Assembly (NCBI RefSeq): GCF_001571775.1
Contig: NZ_LRVM01000006.1
Span: 1 to 64,000, forward strand
Direction of reading: 5' to 3'
Length of the DNA stretch: 64,000 bases
Source: Anaerotignum neopropionicum
GTDB lineage: Bacteria; Bacillota; Clostridia; Lachnospirales; Anaerotignaceae
Positions 46,263-55,325 of the stretch are shown piece after piece. The notes under the pieces are model-generated. The model saw only the letters and a program-made list of their open reading frames with translations. It was not told where the DNA came from and ran no database searches. Both the position numbers and the translations under genes were made by a program. The number at the start of each line of letters is the position of its first letter. The stretch's first letter is position 1.

Positions 46263-46369
46263 TTCCCCCAGAAATCATAAATGGGCTTTCTTCCTCTGCC
46301 CAAAAAAGCTCTCTATCAACAAAACACCTTGCTTTATGTTCTCTGCTTTACTCGAGAAAATACGCCTTA

Positions 46370-46398
46370 AACAAAGCGTGTCGACTTTGCCGACACGC
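46370..46398 (-). terminator. first terminator downstream of ispH
   Basis: Minus strand: GCGTGTCG (46391-46398) pairs with CGACACGC (46376-46383), followed by TTTGTTT. It lies about 30 bp past the ispH-S1 stop. Confidence 0.75.
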
Positions 46399-46426
46399 TT
46401 CATGTTGCTTTTTTGCAACGTTTTTA

Positions 46427-48412
46427 TTATTCTTCTGTTACAGCTGCTTCTTCCGCAGGAGCCTCTGCTACAACTTCTTCTTCCACAGGAGCTTCTGCCT
46501 GTCTTTTGGAAAGGCTGATCTTTTTCTGCTCTGTGTTTACTTCCAAAACCTTAACACTAATTATTTCGCCAACCTTGAGTTCATCTTCAGGTTTTACTAC
46601 ATGCTTGTTTGCGATCTGAGAAATATGTACCAGACCATCTACACCCGGTTCCAATTCTACAAATGCGCCAAAAGGTACCATACGAACAACCTTACCCTCT
46701 ACAACTGTACCAACCAGGTATTTTTCAGCCACAAAGTTCCAAGGATTCATATCTCTATCCTTCAAGGAAAGGCTGATTTTGCCTTTTTCCTTGTCAACAT
46801 CCAAAATATATACTTCAACAGTTTGGCCTTCTTTTAATAATTCCTTAGGGTTTGTAATTCTGCCCCAGCTCATTTCGGAAATATGAATTAAGCCGTCAAC
46901 GCCGCCCAAATCAACAAAAGCACCAAAATCAGTCAATCTGCTTACTGTACCAGTCGCCTTAGCACCAGCTTCAATGGAAGAAAATAATGCAGCTTTCTTT
47001 ACGCTGATTTCCTTTTCAACCAAAGCTTTTCTGCCACCGATAATACGACGCTTTACTCTGTCCATTTCGATAATATTAAAATCCAATTCCTTGCCTTTGA
47101 AAACACTCAAATCTTCGATAAATCTATTTGAAACCTGAGAAGAAGGAATAAATACTCTTACGCCGTTTACAACTGCGATTAAGCCACCCTTTACAACCTC
47201 TGTAACAGTGCCTGTAACAACTGTTTTTTCATTGTAAGCCGCTTCCACATCTTCGATGCCCTTTTGCGCTTCTACGCGCTTTTTGGACAGAAGAACGTTA
47301 CCGTCGCCGTCATTTACACGAACTACGAATACTTCAATTTCATCTCCAGGCTGAACTTCTTTGCTAGGGATCACTGATGGATCATTGCTAAACTCTCCTC
47401 TGGGAATAACGCCGTCGGATTTGTAGCCAAGATTTACAGAAACCTCTTCGTTAACAATCTGAATTACAGCGCCCTTCACAACATCGCCTGTATGCAGGGT
47501 AACGAGAGAGTCTTCTAACATTTGTTCAAATGTAATTTCCTCACTTCCTTCTAAATTTTGTACTGCATTATCAAATGCTTCGCTCATAGTAACAACTACC
47601 TCCTTAATTATTGCAGGCGGTGTAGACGCACCCGCAGTTATACCTATTCTATCATTCTTTGAAAAATTATTCAACACCAAATCGCAAATTGTTTCAATGT
47701 GAACAGTATTCTCGCAATTTTTTCCGCAAATCTCCACCAGCTTTTGGGTATTAGAGCTTTTTTTGTCGCCTATCACAATCATTTTGTCAACATTTTGGGA
47801 TAAACTAACGGCTTCCGTCTGCCTTTTTTCCGTGGCGGAGCAAATGGTGTTGAAAACCTCCAACCGAATATTTTTCTTTTTTAATTCCTCCACAATTTCA
47901 TCAAAACGACTCTGGCGAAAGGTTGTCTGAACCACAACAATATATTCTGCCCCCTGTTCCAATTCTAATGCAGAAGCTTCCCCAGGTGTTTCAATCATTT
48001 TTGCTTCATTTTCGCACCAGCCGTTAATCCCAATCACTTCAGGATGGTGGCTGTTGCCAGCAATAATGATACCCTTGTTTAAATCATGATGCTCCTTCAC
48101 AATATTATGAATTTTCTTCACATAAGGGCAAGTTCCATCCACAATTTGAAGTCCCTTTTCTTCCACTGCATCATACAATGCTTTCCCCACGCCATGGGAA
48201 CGAACCAAAACCGTCCCCTCGTCAATGTCGTCAAGGCTTTCAATAATAGCAATCCCTTTTTTTTCCAAATCCCCCGTCACCTCTTTATTATGGATCAACG
48301 GGCCGTAGGAATACGTTTTTTCGTTATTCTCTATTTGCTTGTATGCCATTTCAATGGCTCTTTTTACACCAAAACAAAACCCTGCCGATTGGGCTAAAAT
48401 TACCTCACTCAT
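46427..48412 (-). CDS. ispH: IspH (HMB-PP reductase) fused to S1 RNA-binding domains
   Basis: The N-terminal ~280 residues are 4-hydroxy-3-methylbut-2-enyl diphosphate reductase, the last enzyme of the MEP isoprenoid pathway. Its iron-sulfur ligands are Cys13 (GFCFGVKRA), Cys95 (DGTCPYV) and Cys191 (NTICSAT), with the GITAGAST substrate motif near 265. Residues about 305-635 hold four S1-type domains as in ribosomal protein S1, then an acidic Glu/Ala/Val tail. The two parts are continuous in one 661-residue frame. Such fusions are known in Clostridia. The start overlaps plsC by 4 bp. Confidence 0.93.
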   Translation of the reverse strand: MSEVILAQSAGFCFGVKRAIEMAYKQIENNEKTYSYGPLIHNKEVTGDLEKKGIAIIESLDDIDEGTVLVRSHGVGKALYDAVEEKGLQIVDGTCPYVKKIHNIVKEHHDLNKGIIIAGNSHHPEVIGINGWCENEAKMIETPGEASALELEQGAEYIVVVQTTFRQSRFDEIVEELKKKNIRLEVFNTICSATEKRQTEAVSLSQNVDKMIVIGDKKSSNTQKLVEICGKNCENTVHIETICDLVLNNFSKNDRIGITAGASTPPAIIKEVVVTMSEAFDNAVQNLEGSEEITFEQMLEDSLVTLHTGDVVKGAVIQIVNEEVSVNLGYKSDGVIPRGEFSNDPSVIPSKEVQPGDEIEVFVVRVNDGDGNVLLSKKRVEAQKGIEDVEAAYNEKTVVTGTVTEVVKGGLIAVVNGVRVFIPSSQVSNRFIEDLSVFKGKELDFNIIEMDRVKRRIIGGRKALVEKEISVKKAALFSSIEAGAKATGTVSRLTDFGAFVDLGGVDGLIHISEMSWGRITNPKELLKEGQTVEVYILDVDKEKGKISLSLKDRDMNPWNFVAEKYLVGTVVEGKVVRMVPFGAFVELEPGVDGLVHISQIANKHVVKPEDELKVGEIISVKVLEVNTEQKKISLSKRQAEAPVEEEVVAEAPAEEAAVTEE

Positions 48413-48999
48413 AGTTTAACCTTCATTTCCTGAACCTTACCCATTATTTTTTCAGTAATTTCTTCCATAACAGCAGTGGTAATTCGTCCACCGCGGTATT
48501 CCTCTAAGGTGATAGGCTGACCAAATTCAATTGTAATCTCAGAACGAAACTTATAAGTCCCTGAAATTGCCACAGGAATTATGGGTGCATCGCCTTTTAA
48601 GGCAAACATGGCGACTCCGGCCTTTGCCGCCTTTTCCTCGCCTTCCTTCACACGGGTTCCCTCGGCAAAAATCCCCAGCAAATCGCCGCCCTTAAGCACA
48701 CTGATTGCCGTTTTAAATGCCTTCATATCCATAACCGCCTCACGGTCAACGGGAAATGCTTTCAGATTTCGCAGCAATGCCCCTAAAAATTTGTTGTCAA
48801 ACAGCTCTTTTTTTGCAATATAACAAGGAAGTCTGTCCAGAAAAACAGCCATCGTAAGGGGATCATAATTACTGATATGATTACAGCAAAGCACCCCATT
48901 GCCATCCTTTGGAACATTTTCTTTCCCCACGATTGTCGCTTTAAACATGATTTTATAAAATAGCTTTACAAATACCTTTACAACAGGATATACCGTCAT
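48409..48999 (-). CDS. plsC: 1-acyl-sn-glycerol-3-phosphate acyltransferase
   Basis: Acylates lysophosphatidic acid to phosphatidic acid. The 196-residue protein shows an N-terminal hydrophobic segment, the catalytic NHISNYDP (HX4D) near residue 42, and the phosphate-binding FAEGTR near 112. The start at ATG 48999 has GAGGTG 5 nt upstream; a GTG at 49005 overlaps the cmk stop. It sits between cmk and ispH and overlaps the latter by 4 bp. Confidence 0.93.
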   Translation of the reverse strand: MTVYPVVKVFVKLFYKIMFKATIVGKENVPKDGNGVLCCNHISNYDPLTMAVFLDRLPCYIAKKELFDNKFLGALLRNLKAFPVDREAVMDMKAFKTAISVLKGGDLLGIFAEGTRVKEGEEKAAKAGVAMFALKGDAPIIPVAISGTYKFRSEITIEFGQPITLEEYRGGRITTAVMEEITEKIMGKVQEMKVKL

Positions 49000-49001
49000 A
49001 A

Positions 49002-49679
49002 TCACACCTCGCCTATTTTTCCTTCTGTAATCCTTATGATTGCTTCCACAGCCTCATCAATTCCCATGCCAGTGGTATCCAAATATACCGCATCCTCCGC
49101 TTGACGTAAAGGGTTATACAAACGGTTCATATCATTTTCATCCCGCCGAATAATTTCCTCACAAATCACCTCAAAAACAGGCTTTTCCCCTTTTGCCTCC
49201 AGCTCTCCCATGCGGCGTCTTGCCCTTACCTCAACACTCGCATCCATATATATTTTCACTTCCGCCTGAGGAAGCACAAAAGTACCGATATCCCTTCCAT
49301 CCATAATTACAGAATTATTTTTTGCCATCTCTCTTTGCATATCTCCCAATTTCTGGCGCACAGCTTGAAGGGTTGCAACCTGGGAAGCCCCCAGCCCAAT
49401 TTCTTGCGTTCTGATTTTTGAAGTAATGTCCTCTCTATCTAAAAAAATGCGCTGTCCATCCCTTCCTGGCTGAATCTCCATTTTTATATTATTTAGCAAA
49501 GATAAAACGCCTGCTTCATCCAAAGGGCTGACGCCTTGTTGTATGCAAAAATAGGCTACTCCCCGATACATCGCACCTGTATCCACATAAATAATACCTA
49601 GGTGCTTTGCAACAGCCTTAGCAACCGTGCTTTTTCCAGACCCCGCTGGGCCGTCCACCGCAATGGCAAACCTTTTCAT
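49002..49679 (-). CDS. cmk: Cytidylate kinase
   Basis: Phosphorylates CMP and dCMP. The 225-residue P-loop kinase has VDGPAGSGKSTVAKAVA near residue 7, YVDTGAMYRGVA near 30, MDGRDIGTFVLP and the RRMGELEAKGE lid. The start at ATG 49679 follows GGAGGAAT; the frame is open to 49697. It precedes plsC by 2 nt and lies 14 bp after the flavoprotein gene. Confidence 0.95.
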   Translation of the reverse strand: MKRFAIAVDGPAGSGKSTVAKAVAKHLGIIYVDTGAMYRGVAYFCIQQGVSPLDEAGVLSLLNNIKMEIQPGRDGQRIFLDREDITSKIRTQEIGLGASQVATLQAVRQKLGDMQREMAKNNSVIMDGRDIGTFVLPQAEVKIYMDASVEVRARRRMGELEAKGEKPVFEVICEEIIRRDENDMNRLYNPLRQAEDAVYLDTTGMGIDEAVEAIIRITEGKIGEV

Positions 49680-49693
49680 CCTGATTCCTCCAG

Positions 49694-50929
49694 TCATTGT
49701 GACAATACGCCTTCTCCCGCCGTAAAACCACTGGAAAAAGCAATTTGTAAATTATAGCCGCCCGTATAGGCATCTACGTCCAAAACCTCGCCTGCAAAAT
49801 GAAGATTTTTCACAAACTTGCTTTCCATCGTTGAGGGATCGATTTCATCCACATAAATTCCACCGCAGGTGATCACCGCTTCGTTAAAACCTGCCGTTCC
49901 CGTAATGGTTAAGGGCAGTCCTTTTAATAAAGAAAGCAGACGTTTTCTTTCTTCCTTTGTAACATTGTTCACCTTTTTATCCGCCGCAATCCCGGAAAGT
50001 GCAACAATGACAGGAATCAGCTTTTTCGGCAGTAAATCCTCCAAAGCGTTGCAAAAATCCCGGTTTGTATATTTTTCAAAATCTCTGAGCAGCCGCAGAT
50101 CCAGCTTCTTTTCGTCCATGGCCGGCTTTAAATCGATGAAAAGCTTATACCCCTCATCCATGGAAAGAATCAGATGTCTGCTAGCACTTAAAATCACAGG
50201 ACCGGAAACACCATAATGGGTAAACAGCATTTCGCCGAATTCCTCAAATACCGTTTTCCCTTTTTTGTTTTTTATGTGAATGGAAATATTACGCAAACTT
50301 AACCCCATCAAGCTTTTGCACCATTCCTCCCCCGCTTTCAAGCCAACCAAGGAAGGGTAGAGTTTCGTCACCTGATGCCCTGCATTTTTTGCAAAACGGT
50401 ATCCGTCTCCCGTAGAACCCGTTGCCGGGTAAGATAAACCGCCCGTAGCCACAATAACGGCATCCGCCTCAACGACTGTTCCTTTTTTCAACCGCACCCC
50501 AACAGCCCTTCCGTCACGAATCAAAAGCTCTTCCACAGGGCTGTCCAAGTGCTGCTTCACTTTATTTTCCCGTAAATACTCCTCCAACGCAAACACAACA
50601 TCTAAGGCTTTATCGGAAACAGGAAAAACACGCCTTCCCCGCTCCACCTTGGTTTCCAGTCCCAGCCTATGAAACAACGCTTGGGTTTCCTTGCTGTCTA
50701 AATGATAAAAAGCGCTGTACATAAAGTAAGGATTACCGGGGATATTTTCCAGAAGGGTTTCCACATCGCAATCATTCGTAAGGTTGCATCGACCTTTCCC
50801 TGTAATCAAAAGCTTTTTCCCCAATCGGTTGTTTTTTTCGAATAAATGCACCTCATGGCCACGGCTTCCGGCTCTTCCTGCGGCAATCATTCCGGCTGCA
50901 CCGCCGCCCACAACAATAATTTTTCCCAT
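49694..50929 (-). CDS. HI0933-family flavoprotein (NAD(P)/FAD-dependent oxidoreductase)
   Basis: A 411-residue protein with an N-terminal FAD-binding Rossmann motif VVGGGAAGMIAAGRAG, the GKGRCNLTNDC segment characteristic of the HI0933/YhiN family, GGLSYPATGSTGDGY near 165, and a late GGYNLQIAFSSG. Family members are poorly characterised flavin enzymes. It lies in line with cmk and the histidine phosphatase gene, with short gaps. Confidence 0.9.
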   Translation of the reverse strand: MGKIIVVGGGAAGMIAAGRAGSRGHEVHLFEKNNRLGKKLLITGKGRCNLTNDCDVETLLENIPGNPYFMYSAFYHLDSKETQALFHRLGLETKVERGRRVFPVSDKALDVVFALEEYLRENKVKQHLDSPVEELLIRDGRAVGVRLKKGTVVEADAVIVATGGLSYPATGSTGDGYRFAKNAGHQVTKLYPSLVGLKAGEEWCKSLMGLSLRNISIHIKNKKGKTVFEEFGEMLFTHYGVSGPVILSASRHLILSMDEGYKLFIDLKPAMDEKKLDLRLLRDFEKYTNRDFCNALEDLLPKKLIPVIVALSGIAADKKVNNVTKEERKRLLSLLKGLPLTITGTAGFNEAVITCGGIYVDEIDPSTMESKFVKNLHFAGEVLDVDAYTGGYNLQIAFSSGFTAGEGVLSQ

Positions 50930-50933
50930 TTTT

Positions 50934-51578
50934 TCACCCGTTTTTCAATAATTCCGCCATTTCCAAATGCGCCTTATCATTTAATGTCATTAAAAACTTG
51001 TTGTCGTCAAGCGTAATGTCAATCATGGAAACGGAGGTATTTGTTAACCACATTCTACGGTACATATTTAAATCCAAGCCCAATAATTTAATCATAAAAA
51101 CACGCAAAAGCCCACCATGGGAAACAATGGCAACCCGTTCCCCTCTGTGCTTTTTTAAAATTTCTTCAAATCCTGCCATAGACCGCTCTGCCACCTTGTG
51201 GAACGAGCCTTCTCCCGGCATAGTGTGGTCAAAGGGATTGTCAAAAAAATCTGTGTACGGCTTTCCGTATTTTTCCGTTAATTCCTCCACCGTATGCCCT
51301 TCCCACTCACCAAAATTAATTTCTTTAAAATGCTCGTCCAAAATAAGAGGAAGTCCCTTTTCCTTTGCAATGGGCTCAGCCGTAGCAATTGCCCGCTTCA
51401 AGGGAGATACATAAATGGCATCCAAAGGCATATAGCTAAAACGCTTGGCCAAAAGCTCCGCTTGCCATTTTCCCTCTTCGGATAGCTCAATATCCGTCCA
51501 TCCTTGATAACGTCCGCCTCTATTCCATTCCGTTTCGCCATGACGGATTAAGTACAATCTTGTTTTTTCCTGTTTCAT
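50934..51578 (-). CDS. Histidine phosphatase family protein
   Basis: A 214-residue member of the phosphoglycerate mutase/phosphatase superfamily. The catalytic histidine is in LIRHGETEWN near residue 12, followed by GRYQGWTDIELSEEG; the second histidine is in VSHGGLLRV near 152. The group includes alpha-ribazole phosphatase (CobC) and broad phosphatases. No cobalamin genes are nearby, so specificity is open. Its stop is 4 nt from the flavoprotein start. Confidence 0.88.
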   Translation of the reverse strand: MKQEKTRLYLIRHGETEWNRGGRYQGWTDIELSEEGKWQAELLAKRFSYMPLDAIYVSPLKRAIATAEPIAKEKGLPLILDEHFKEINFGEWEGHTVEELTEKYGKPYTDFFDNPFDHTMPGEGSFHKVAERSMAGFEEILKKHRGERVAIVSHGGLLRVFMIKLLGLDLNMYRRMWLTNTSVSMIDITLDDNKFLMTLNDKAHLEMAELLKNG

Positions 51579-52229
51579 ATGAAATCATTCCTTTTTCTAC
51601 AATATCTTAAGGTAAAACCGCATAATTCTGTGCATCCAGGTGCAAGTAAATGGGCGCACAAGGCGTCAGCCGCATATTGTGCTGTGTTACCTTAACTATA
51701 TATTATACGTCATAGGTCTTGTCCTTTCAAGAAAAAAAGCCCCAAAAGGCGCATCCATGTAAAATCCAACGCAAAAAATCCAAATAATGTATTCTTTTTG
51801 CGCCCAAAAATACAATAAGAAGCCTTGGAACTCTCCCTTAAAAAAACCATTTCCCCTGTCGGATTATGCTGCAACCTAAAGAAAGAAGCGTAGACTTTTG
51901 GGAAGGTACACAGATAGCCGAGAAAACATTTACACTGGTAAGGAAAAACCGCAGTAATAGTACACAATTGCCAAACCTTTTGACAATGACAAAGAAAAAA
52001 ATTACCGACTAGATGTGCCCCACAGAATAACTCTACGTTTCCCTAACAAATCCCCCAAAAACAAACGAAATGAAGCCCCTTATTCTAGGTTCTTCAACAA
52101 AAAGAAGGAATTTCTCAAGTCTCCCTTTGAAACCCCTTCATCCAACGGACATTTACCATTTTACAAAATTCTTCACGCCCTCTTTTCCCCCTTGATTTCT
52201 TAAGTTTCCCCCAAAAAGCAAGGCTTCAT
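51579..52229. other. intergenic region with a family B repeat
   Basis: This 650-bp interval holds no confident gene. Besides the repeat at 51607-51695 it has a minus-strand open frame (51710-51967) without a ribosome site and without recognisable protein features. The rest is AT-rich and featureless by eye. Confidence 0.45.
51607..51695. repeat. family B inverted-repeat element, copy 1
   Basis: An 89-bp non-coding element whose ends are imperfect inverted repeats: TTAAGGTAAAACCGCATAAT at the left and the complement of TTAAGGTAACACAGCACAAT at the right (17 of 20 match). It carries GGCGTCAGCC inside. The right half aligns with the right half of the element at 53020-53191. This resembles a miniature inverted-repeat element, but no transposase is visible. 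Confidence 0.7.
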
Positions 52230-52946
52230 TTAAAGGCTTTTCAAGTATTTTACTTCCTTTGGCGTAAGGTGGCGGTATTTCCCCTTGGGCAGATCCCCCA
52301 GCTTTAACTCCCCTGTAGCAACCCTTTTTAACTGCGCCACGGGATGCTTGATGGCTTCGCACATTTTACGAACCTGTCTATTTCTGCCCTCATGAATCAC
52401 AATTTCCACTGTAGATTGACGCTCACCCCTTTCCAAAATCTGCATTTTCGCAGGCTTCGTTTGTCTTCCGTCAATAAATACGCCCCGCCGAAATTTTTGC
52501 AAATCCATATCATCGGGTGTTCCGTAAAGCTTTGCAATGTATGTTTTGTCCACATCATGCTTGGGATGGGTCAGCTTATAGGTCAACTCCCCATCATTTG
52601 TCAATAGCAGCAGTCCCGAGGTATCATAGTCCAATCTGCCTACCGGAAAAATTCTCGCCTCAATTTGGCTCACTAAATCCATAACCCCAGGACGGCCGAA
52701 TTGCTCCTTCGCCGTTGTCACATAGCCCTCCGGCTTGTGAAGCATAATATATACCAAATCCACTTCCTTTTTGCTTACTTCTTTATCCAAGTACAAAACC
52801 TCATCCTTTTTTGGATCAACCTTCGTACCCAATTCCGTAACCACTTTGCCATTTACCTTTATTTTTCCCGCAGCAATCAGCTCTTCAGCCTTTCGACGGG
52901 ATGCAACACCTGCTTCCGCAAGAAATTTTTGCAATCTTTCTTCCAT
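52230..52946 (-). CDS. rluB: Pseudouridine synthase, RluB/RsuA family
   Basis: Modifies a uridine in 23S or 16S rRNA. The 238-residue protein has an N-terminal S4 domain (RLQKFLAEAGVASRRKAEELI), then the catalytic domain with the active aspartate in GRLDYDTSGLLLLTNDG near 105 and RNRQVRKM near 195. The lineage neighbourhood (near scpAB and dacF) is as in Bacillus, where the gene is rluB. It is flanked by family B repeats on both sides. Confidence 0.92.
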   Translation of the reverse strand: MEERLQKFLAEAGVASRRKAEELIAAGKIKVNGKVVTELGTKVDPKKDEVLYLDKEVSKKEVDLVYIMLHKPEGYVTTAKEQFGRPGVMDLVSQIEARIFPVGRLDYDTSGLLLLTNDGELTYKLTHPKHDVDKTYIAKLYGTPDDMDLQKFRRGVFIDGRQTKPAKMQILERGERQSTVEIVIHEGRNRQVRKMCEAIKHPVAQLKRVATGELKLGDLPKGKYRHLTPKEVKYLKSL

Positions 52947-53019
52947 ACTGTTCCTCCATTTTTCATCTCAATGGAATCAGTATACCTTACAAAAAAAAGA
53001 AAGTCAAAAAAACTATAAG

Positions 53020-53191
53020 TTAATACCGCATAGTTCTGTACAGCCAACTGCATAGTTCGTTTTTTGTCAGAAAAAACAAAAGCGCAATGAATACCGGAGG
53101 TCATGCAAGGGTTTTTGTACAGACTGACGGAAAAGATACAAGCAACTGGACGTACAAAGCGTCAACCACGAATTGTGCGGCGTTGCCTTAA
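53020..53191. repeat. family B inverted-repeat element, copy 2
   Basis: A 172-bp element with a left end TTAATACCGCATAGTTCTG and a right end that reads, complemented, TTAAGGCAACGCCGCACAAT. Its last 53 bp align with copy 1 at roughly 70% identity (CAAG.AA.TGG.CG.ACAA pattern, then GCGTCA, then CCTTAA). The right edge (53188-53191) contains the dacF stop codon. It is larger than copy 1 because of about 80 extra internal bases. Confidence 0.65.
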
Positions 53192-54336
53192 AACCAGGTA
53201 ATCCAATTTTGGGATAAGTAAAGATACCAATCCCTTAAGGTATATGCCGGTGCAGAACAATCGGCTAAAATAGGTATCTCTGCCAACACCTCATTTTTCA
53301 GCTTAAGCTGTGCATTTCCCAGCTTTTGCCCTGCTTGAATAGGCGCCTCTATGCTCTCAGGAAGGGAAACATAGAGCTTTATAGCATCCTGCTCCTCCTT
53401 GGAAAATAAACCTTCATAACCTTCCTGCAAAATCCCCTCAACAGACCCAACCTTAGAGTGCAATATGGAAACGTTGCCACAGCTCTGCCCCTGCTGTGCC
53501 GCCACATAGGGAAAAAACGTAGCAAACCCGTAATTCATGATTGCCTTCGTGTCCGTCCACTTTTTTTCTTTCCCGGTATTCCCCCAGCCGCTGCCCAATA
53601 CGGCACTGACCAGCCGAACGCCGTTTTGCTCTGCCGCCCCAACAAAGCAATGCCCCGCTTTATTGGTATAGCCTGTTTTCACACCCATTGCTCCTTGATA
53701 TTCTTGCAAAAATCGGTCAGCGTTGGTAACATTGCACTGTCTTTTGCCTGTCACCTCATAAATAGTCACCCCAGACAGTGCAATAATTCGGCAAAACTCC
53801 TCATTTTTTAAGGCATACGCAGCAATCAATGCCATATCCTTCGCCGTAGAATGATGCTTTGCAAAGGGAATCTGACTGTCTAGGCCATTGGGCGAGCCAA
53901 AAACCGTGTCCGCCGCCCCAATTTCCGCCGCCTTTTTCGTCATGAGTTCACAAAACGCCTCTACACTGCCTGAAACATGCTCCGCCAAAGCAACCGCAGT
54001 GTCATTGTAGGAGCGCAGCATCATCACAGAAAGTAAATCTCCCACCCGCCACTGTTCACCGGTCTTTAAATCCATATGTACCTCCGGTTGATTGGCGGCA
54101 TTTTTGCTCACCGTAACCACATCATCAAGCTTTGCATTTTCCAAAATAATCATTGCCGTCATAATTTTTGTTGTGCTTGCCATGGCCAAAGGTTCTTCCT
54201 CATTTTTTCCCCATAGCAAACGACCTGTGTTTCCATCCACTAAAGCCGCTCCCTGTGCGCCTACGGAAGGCTCCGCTCCATAAGCAATGGAACAGCATAA
54301 AAAAAGCAGGAGAATAAAGATTCCCGCACGCCTCAT
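53188..54336 (-). CDS. dacF: D-alanyl-D-alanine carboxypeptidase (penicillin-binding, S11)
   Basis: A 382-residue secreted enzyme that trims the terminal D-Ala of peptidoglycan stem peptides. A signal peptide (about 1-22) precedes the S11 motifs: SxxK in STTKIM near residue 54, SxN in SYNDTA near 110 and KTG in KTGYTNKAG near 225, then a beta-rich C-terminal domain. The start at ATG 54336 has AGGAGAGGGG upstream; an ATG at 54342 is too close. Bacillus dacF is spore-cortex related, and the linkage to rluB and scpAB is like Bacillus, so dacF is a likely but not certain name. Confidence 0.88.
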   Translation of the reverse strand: MRRAGIFILLLFLCCSIAYGAEPSVGAQGAALVDGNTGRLLWGKNEEEPLAMASTTKIMTAMIILENAKLDDVVTVSKNAANQPEVHMDLKTGEQWRVGDLLSVMMLRSYNDTAVALAEHVSGSVEAFCELMTKKAAEIGAADTVFGSPNGLDSQIPFAKHHSTAKDMALIAAYALKNEEFCRIIALSGVTIYEVTGKRQCNVTNADRFLQEYQGAMGVKTGYTNKAGHCFVGAAEQNGVRLVSAVLGSGWGNTGKEKKWTDTKAIMNYGFATFFPYVAAQQGQSCGNVSILHSKVGSVEGILQEGYEGLFSKEEQDAIKLYVSLPESIEAPIQAGQKLGNAQLKLKNEVLAEIPILADCSAPAYTLRDWYLYLSQNWITWF

Positions 54337-54439
54337 GTGCATCACCCCTCTCCTGCTATATTTATTCAGCTTTTCCAAAATTCATACAAAAAAATATTGT
54401 TTAAAACAGCTCTCACCTTTCTTATGCGATTGTCTAATA

Positions 54440-54796
54440 TCAATCCCTGCAAATATCCACCTTGCTTACTCGATTTTCCTGAATCTCCAGCACCAACCAT
54501 TCACTGTCAATCCTGATTAATCCTCGTTCAGGCCCCAAGTAATAAACCATATTGTTTTCCGTCTTAAAATATGCATTTTCCGTAGGTTGACCCAATAACA
54601 AAAAAACCTCTTGCTTTGTCATACCCAATAACTCATTCTTTTCCAATAAATCATCCACCATATCCACTCTGTTTTCAGGATATTTTTCCCATTTTTCAGT
54701 GGAAAACGTATGTATTATGATATTACGACTAAAGAAAAAAAGAATAGCGAAACCAATTACTGTCAGCTTTTTATGTTTCCAAACAAACTCCTTCAT
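54440..54796 (-). CDS. Small membrane-anchored BamE-like protein
   Basis: I do not recognise the family firmly. The 118-residue protein has one N-terminal hydrophobic helix (about 10-27) and then a compact domain. Its segment LLGMTKQEVFLLLGQPTE followed by YYLGPERGLIRIDSEWLVLEI is like the BamE/SmpA fold (short helices, then beta strands). It overlaps scpB by 26 bp and its own stop is 104 bp before dacF. It would be translated from the scpAB message. Confidence 0.6.
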   Translation of the reverse strand: MKEFVWKHKKLTVIGFAILFFFSRNIIIHTFSTEKWEKYPENRVDMVDDLLEKNELLGMTKQEVFLLLGQPTENAYFKTENNMVYYLGPERGLIRIDSEWLVLEIQENRVSKVDICRD

Positions 54797-55325
54797 CCTT
54801 CACCTGCCCCTCCTCTGCCTCCGGCAGGGGCGGCAGCTCCGTTACATTTTTAAATCCAAAATACCGCAAAAACTCGTTGGTTGTTCCAAACATAATAGGC
54901 TTTCCTGGGCTATCCATACGTCCCACCTCACAAACCAGATTTTTTTCCACCAGCTTGCTTACGGCGTGTTCCGCGCTAACGCCTCGAATTTCCTCAATCT
55001 GCGCACGGGTAATCGGCTGTTTGTAGGCTATAATGGCCAGAGTTTCCAATAATGCCTGGGTTAATCCCTGTCGGTTCGGGCTTTTATACATATTCCTTAT
55101 GTATTCAAAACACTCCGCCGCCGTACACATCTGATAGGCGCCGTTAATCTCAACAATACGAATTCCCCGCTTTTCATTCTCATATTTATCCGCCAAGGTA
55201 TGAATAATTGCCTTAGCTGTAGCCTTGTCCATCTCAATGGTTTGGGCAATTGCCGTTAAAGGCACTGCCTCTCCGGAAATAAACAGCAAGGACTCCACCA
55301 CTGCTTCCAATTCAGATAATCTCAT
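54771..55325 (-). CDS. scpB: Segregation and condensation protein B
   Basis: A 184-residue winged-helix component of the SMC-ScpA-ScpB condensin. Family segments: AVVESLLFISGEAVPL near the start, LTQALLETLAIIAYKQPITRAQIEEIRG near 95, and GRPILFGTT-like GKPIMFGTTNEFLRYFG near 145. It overlaps scpA by 4 bp, implying coupled translation. Confidence 0.95.
   Translation of the reverse strand: MRLSELEAVVESLLFISGEAVPLTAIAQTIEMDKATAKAIIHTLADKYENEKRGIRIVEINGAYQMCTAAECFEYIRNMYKSPNRQGLTQALLETLAIIAYKQPITRAQIEEIRGVSAEHAVSKLVEKNLVCEVGRMDSPGKPIMFGTTNEFLRYFGFKNVTELPPLPEAEEGQVKDEGVCLET

Larger units (their letters stand above)
45946..46426. other. intergenic region with two terminators and a family A repeat
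   Basis: No gene is supported. Two minus-strand terminators lie here: GCGTGTCG/CGACACGC (46370-46398, followed by TTTGTTT) and GCGTTGCT/AGCAACGC (46152-46177, followed by TTTTTAAA). The family A copy 3 lies between them. Confidence 0.6.

Noticed and set aside
51710-51967. 85-codon minus-strand open frame in the 51.6-52.2 kb gap
   Set aside because: No ribosome site, Phe/Leu/Lys-rich composition expected from AT-rich DNA, no recognisable domain, and adjacent to a repeat.
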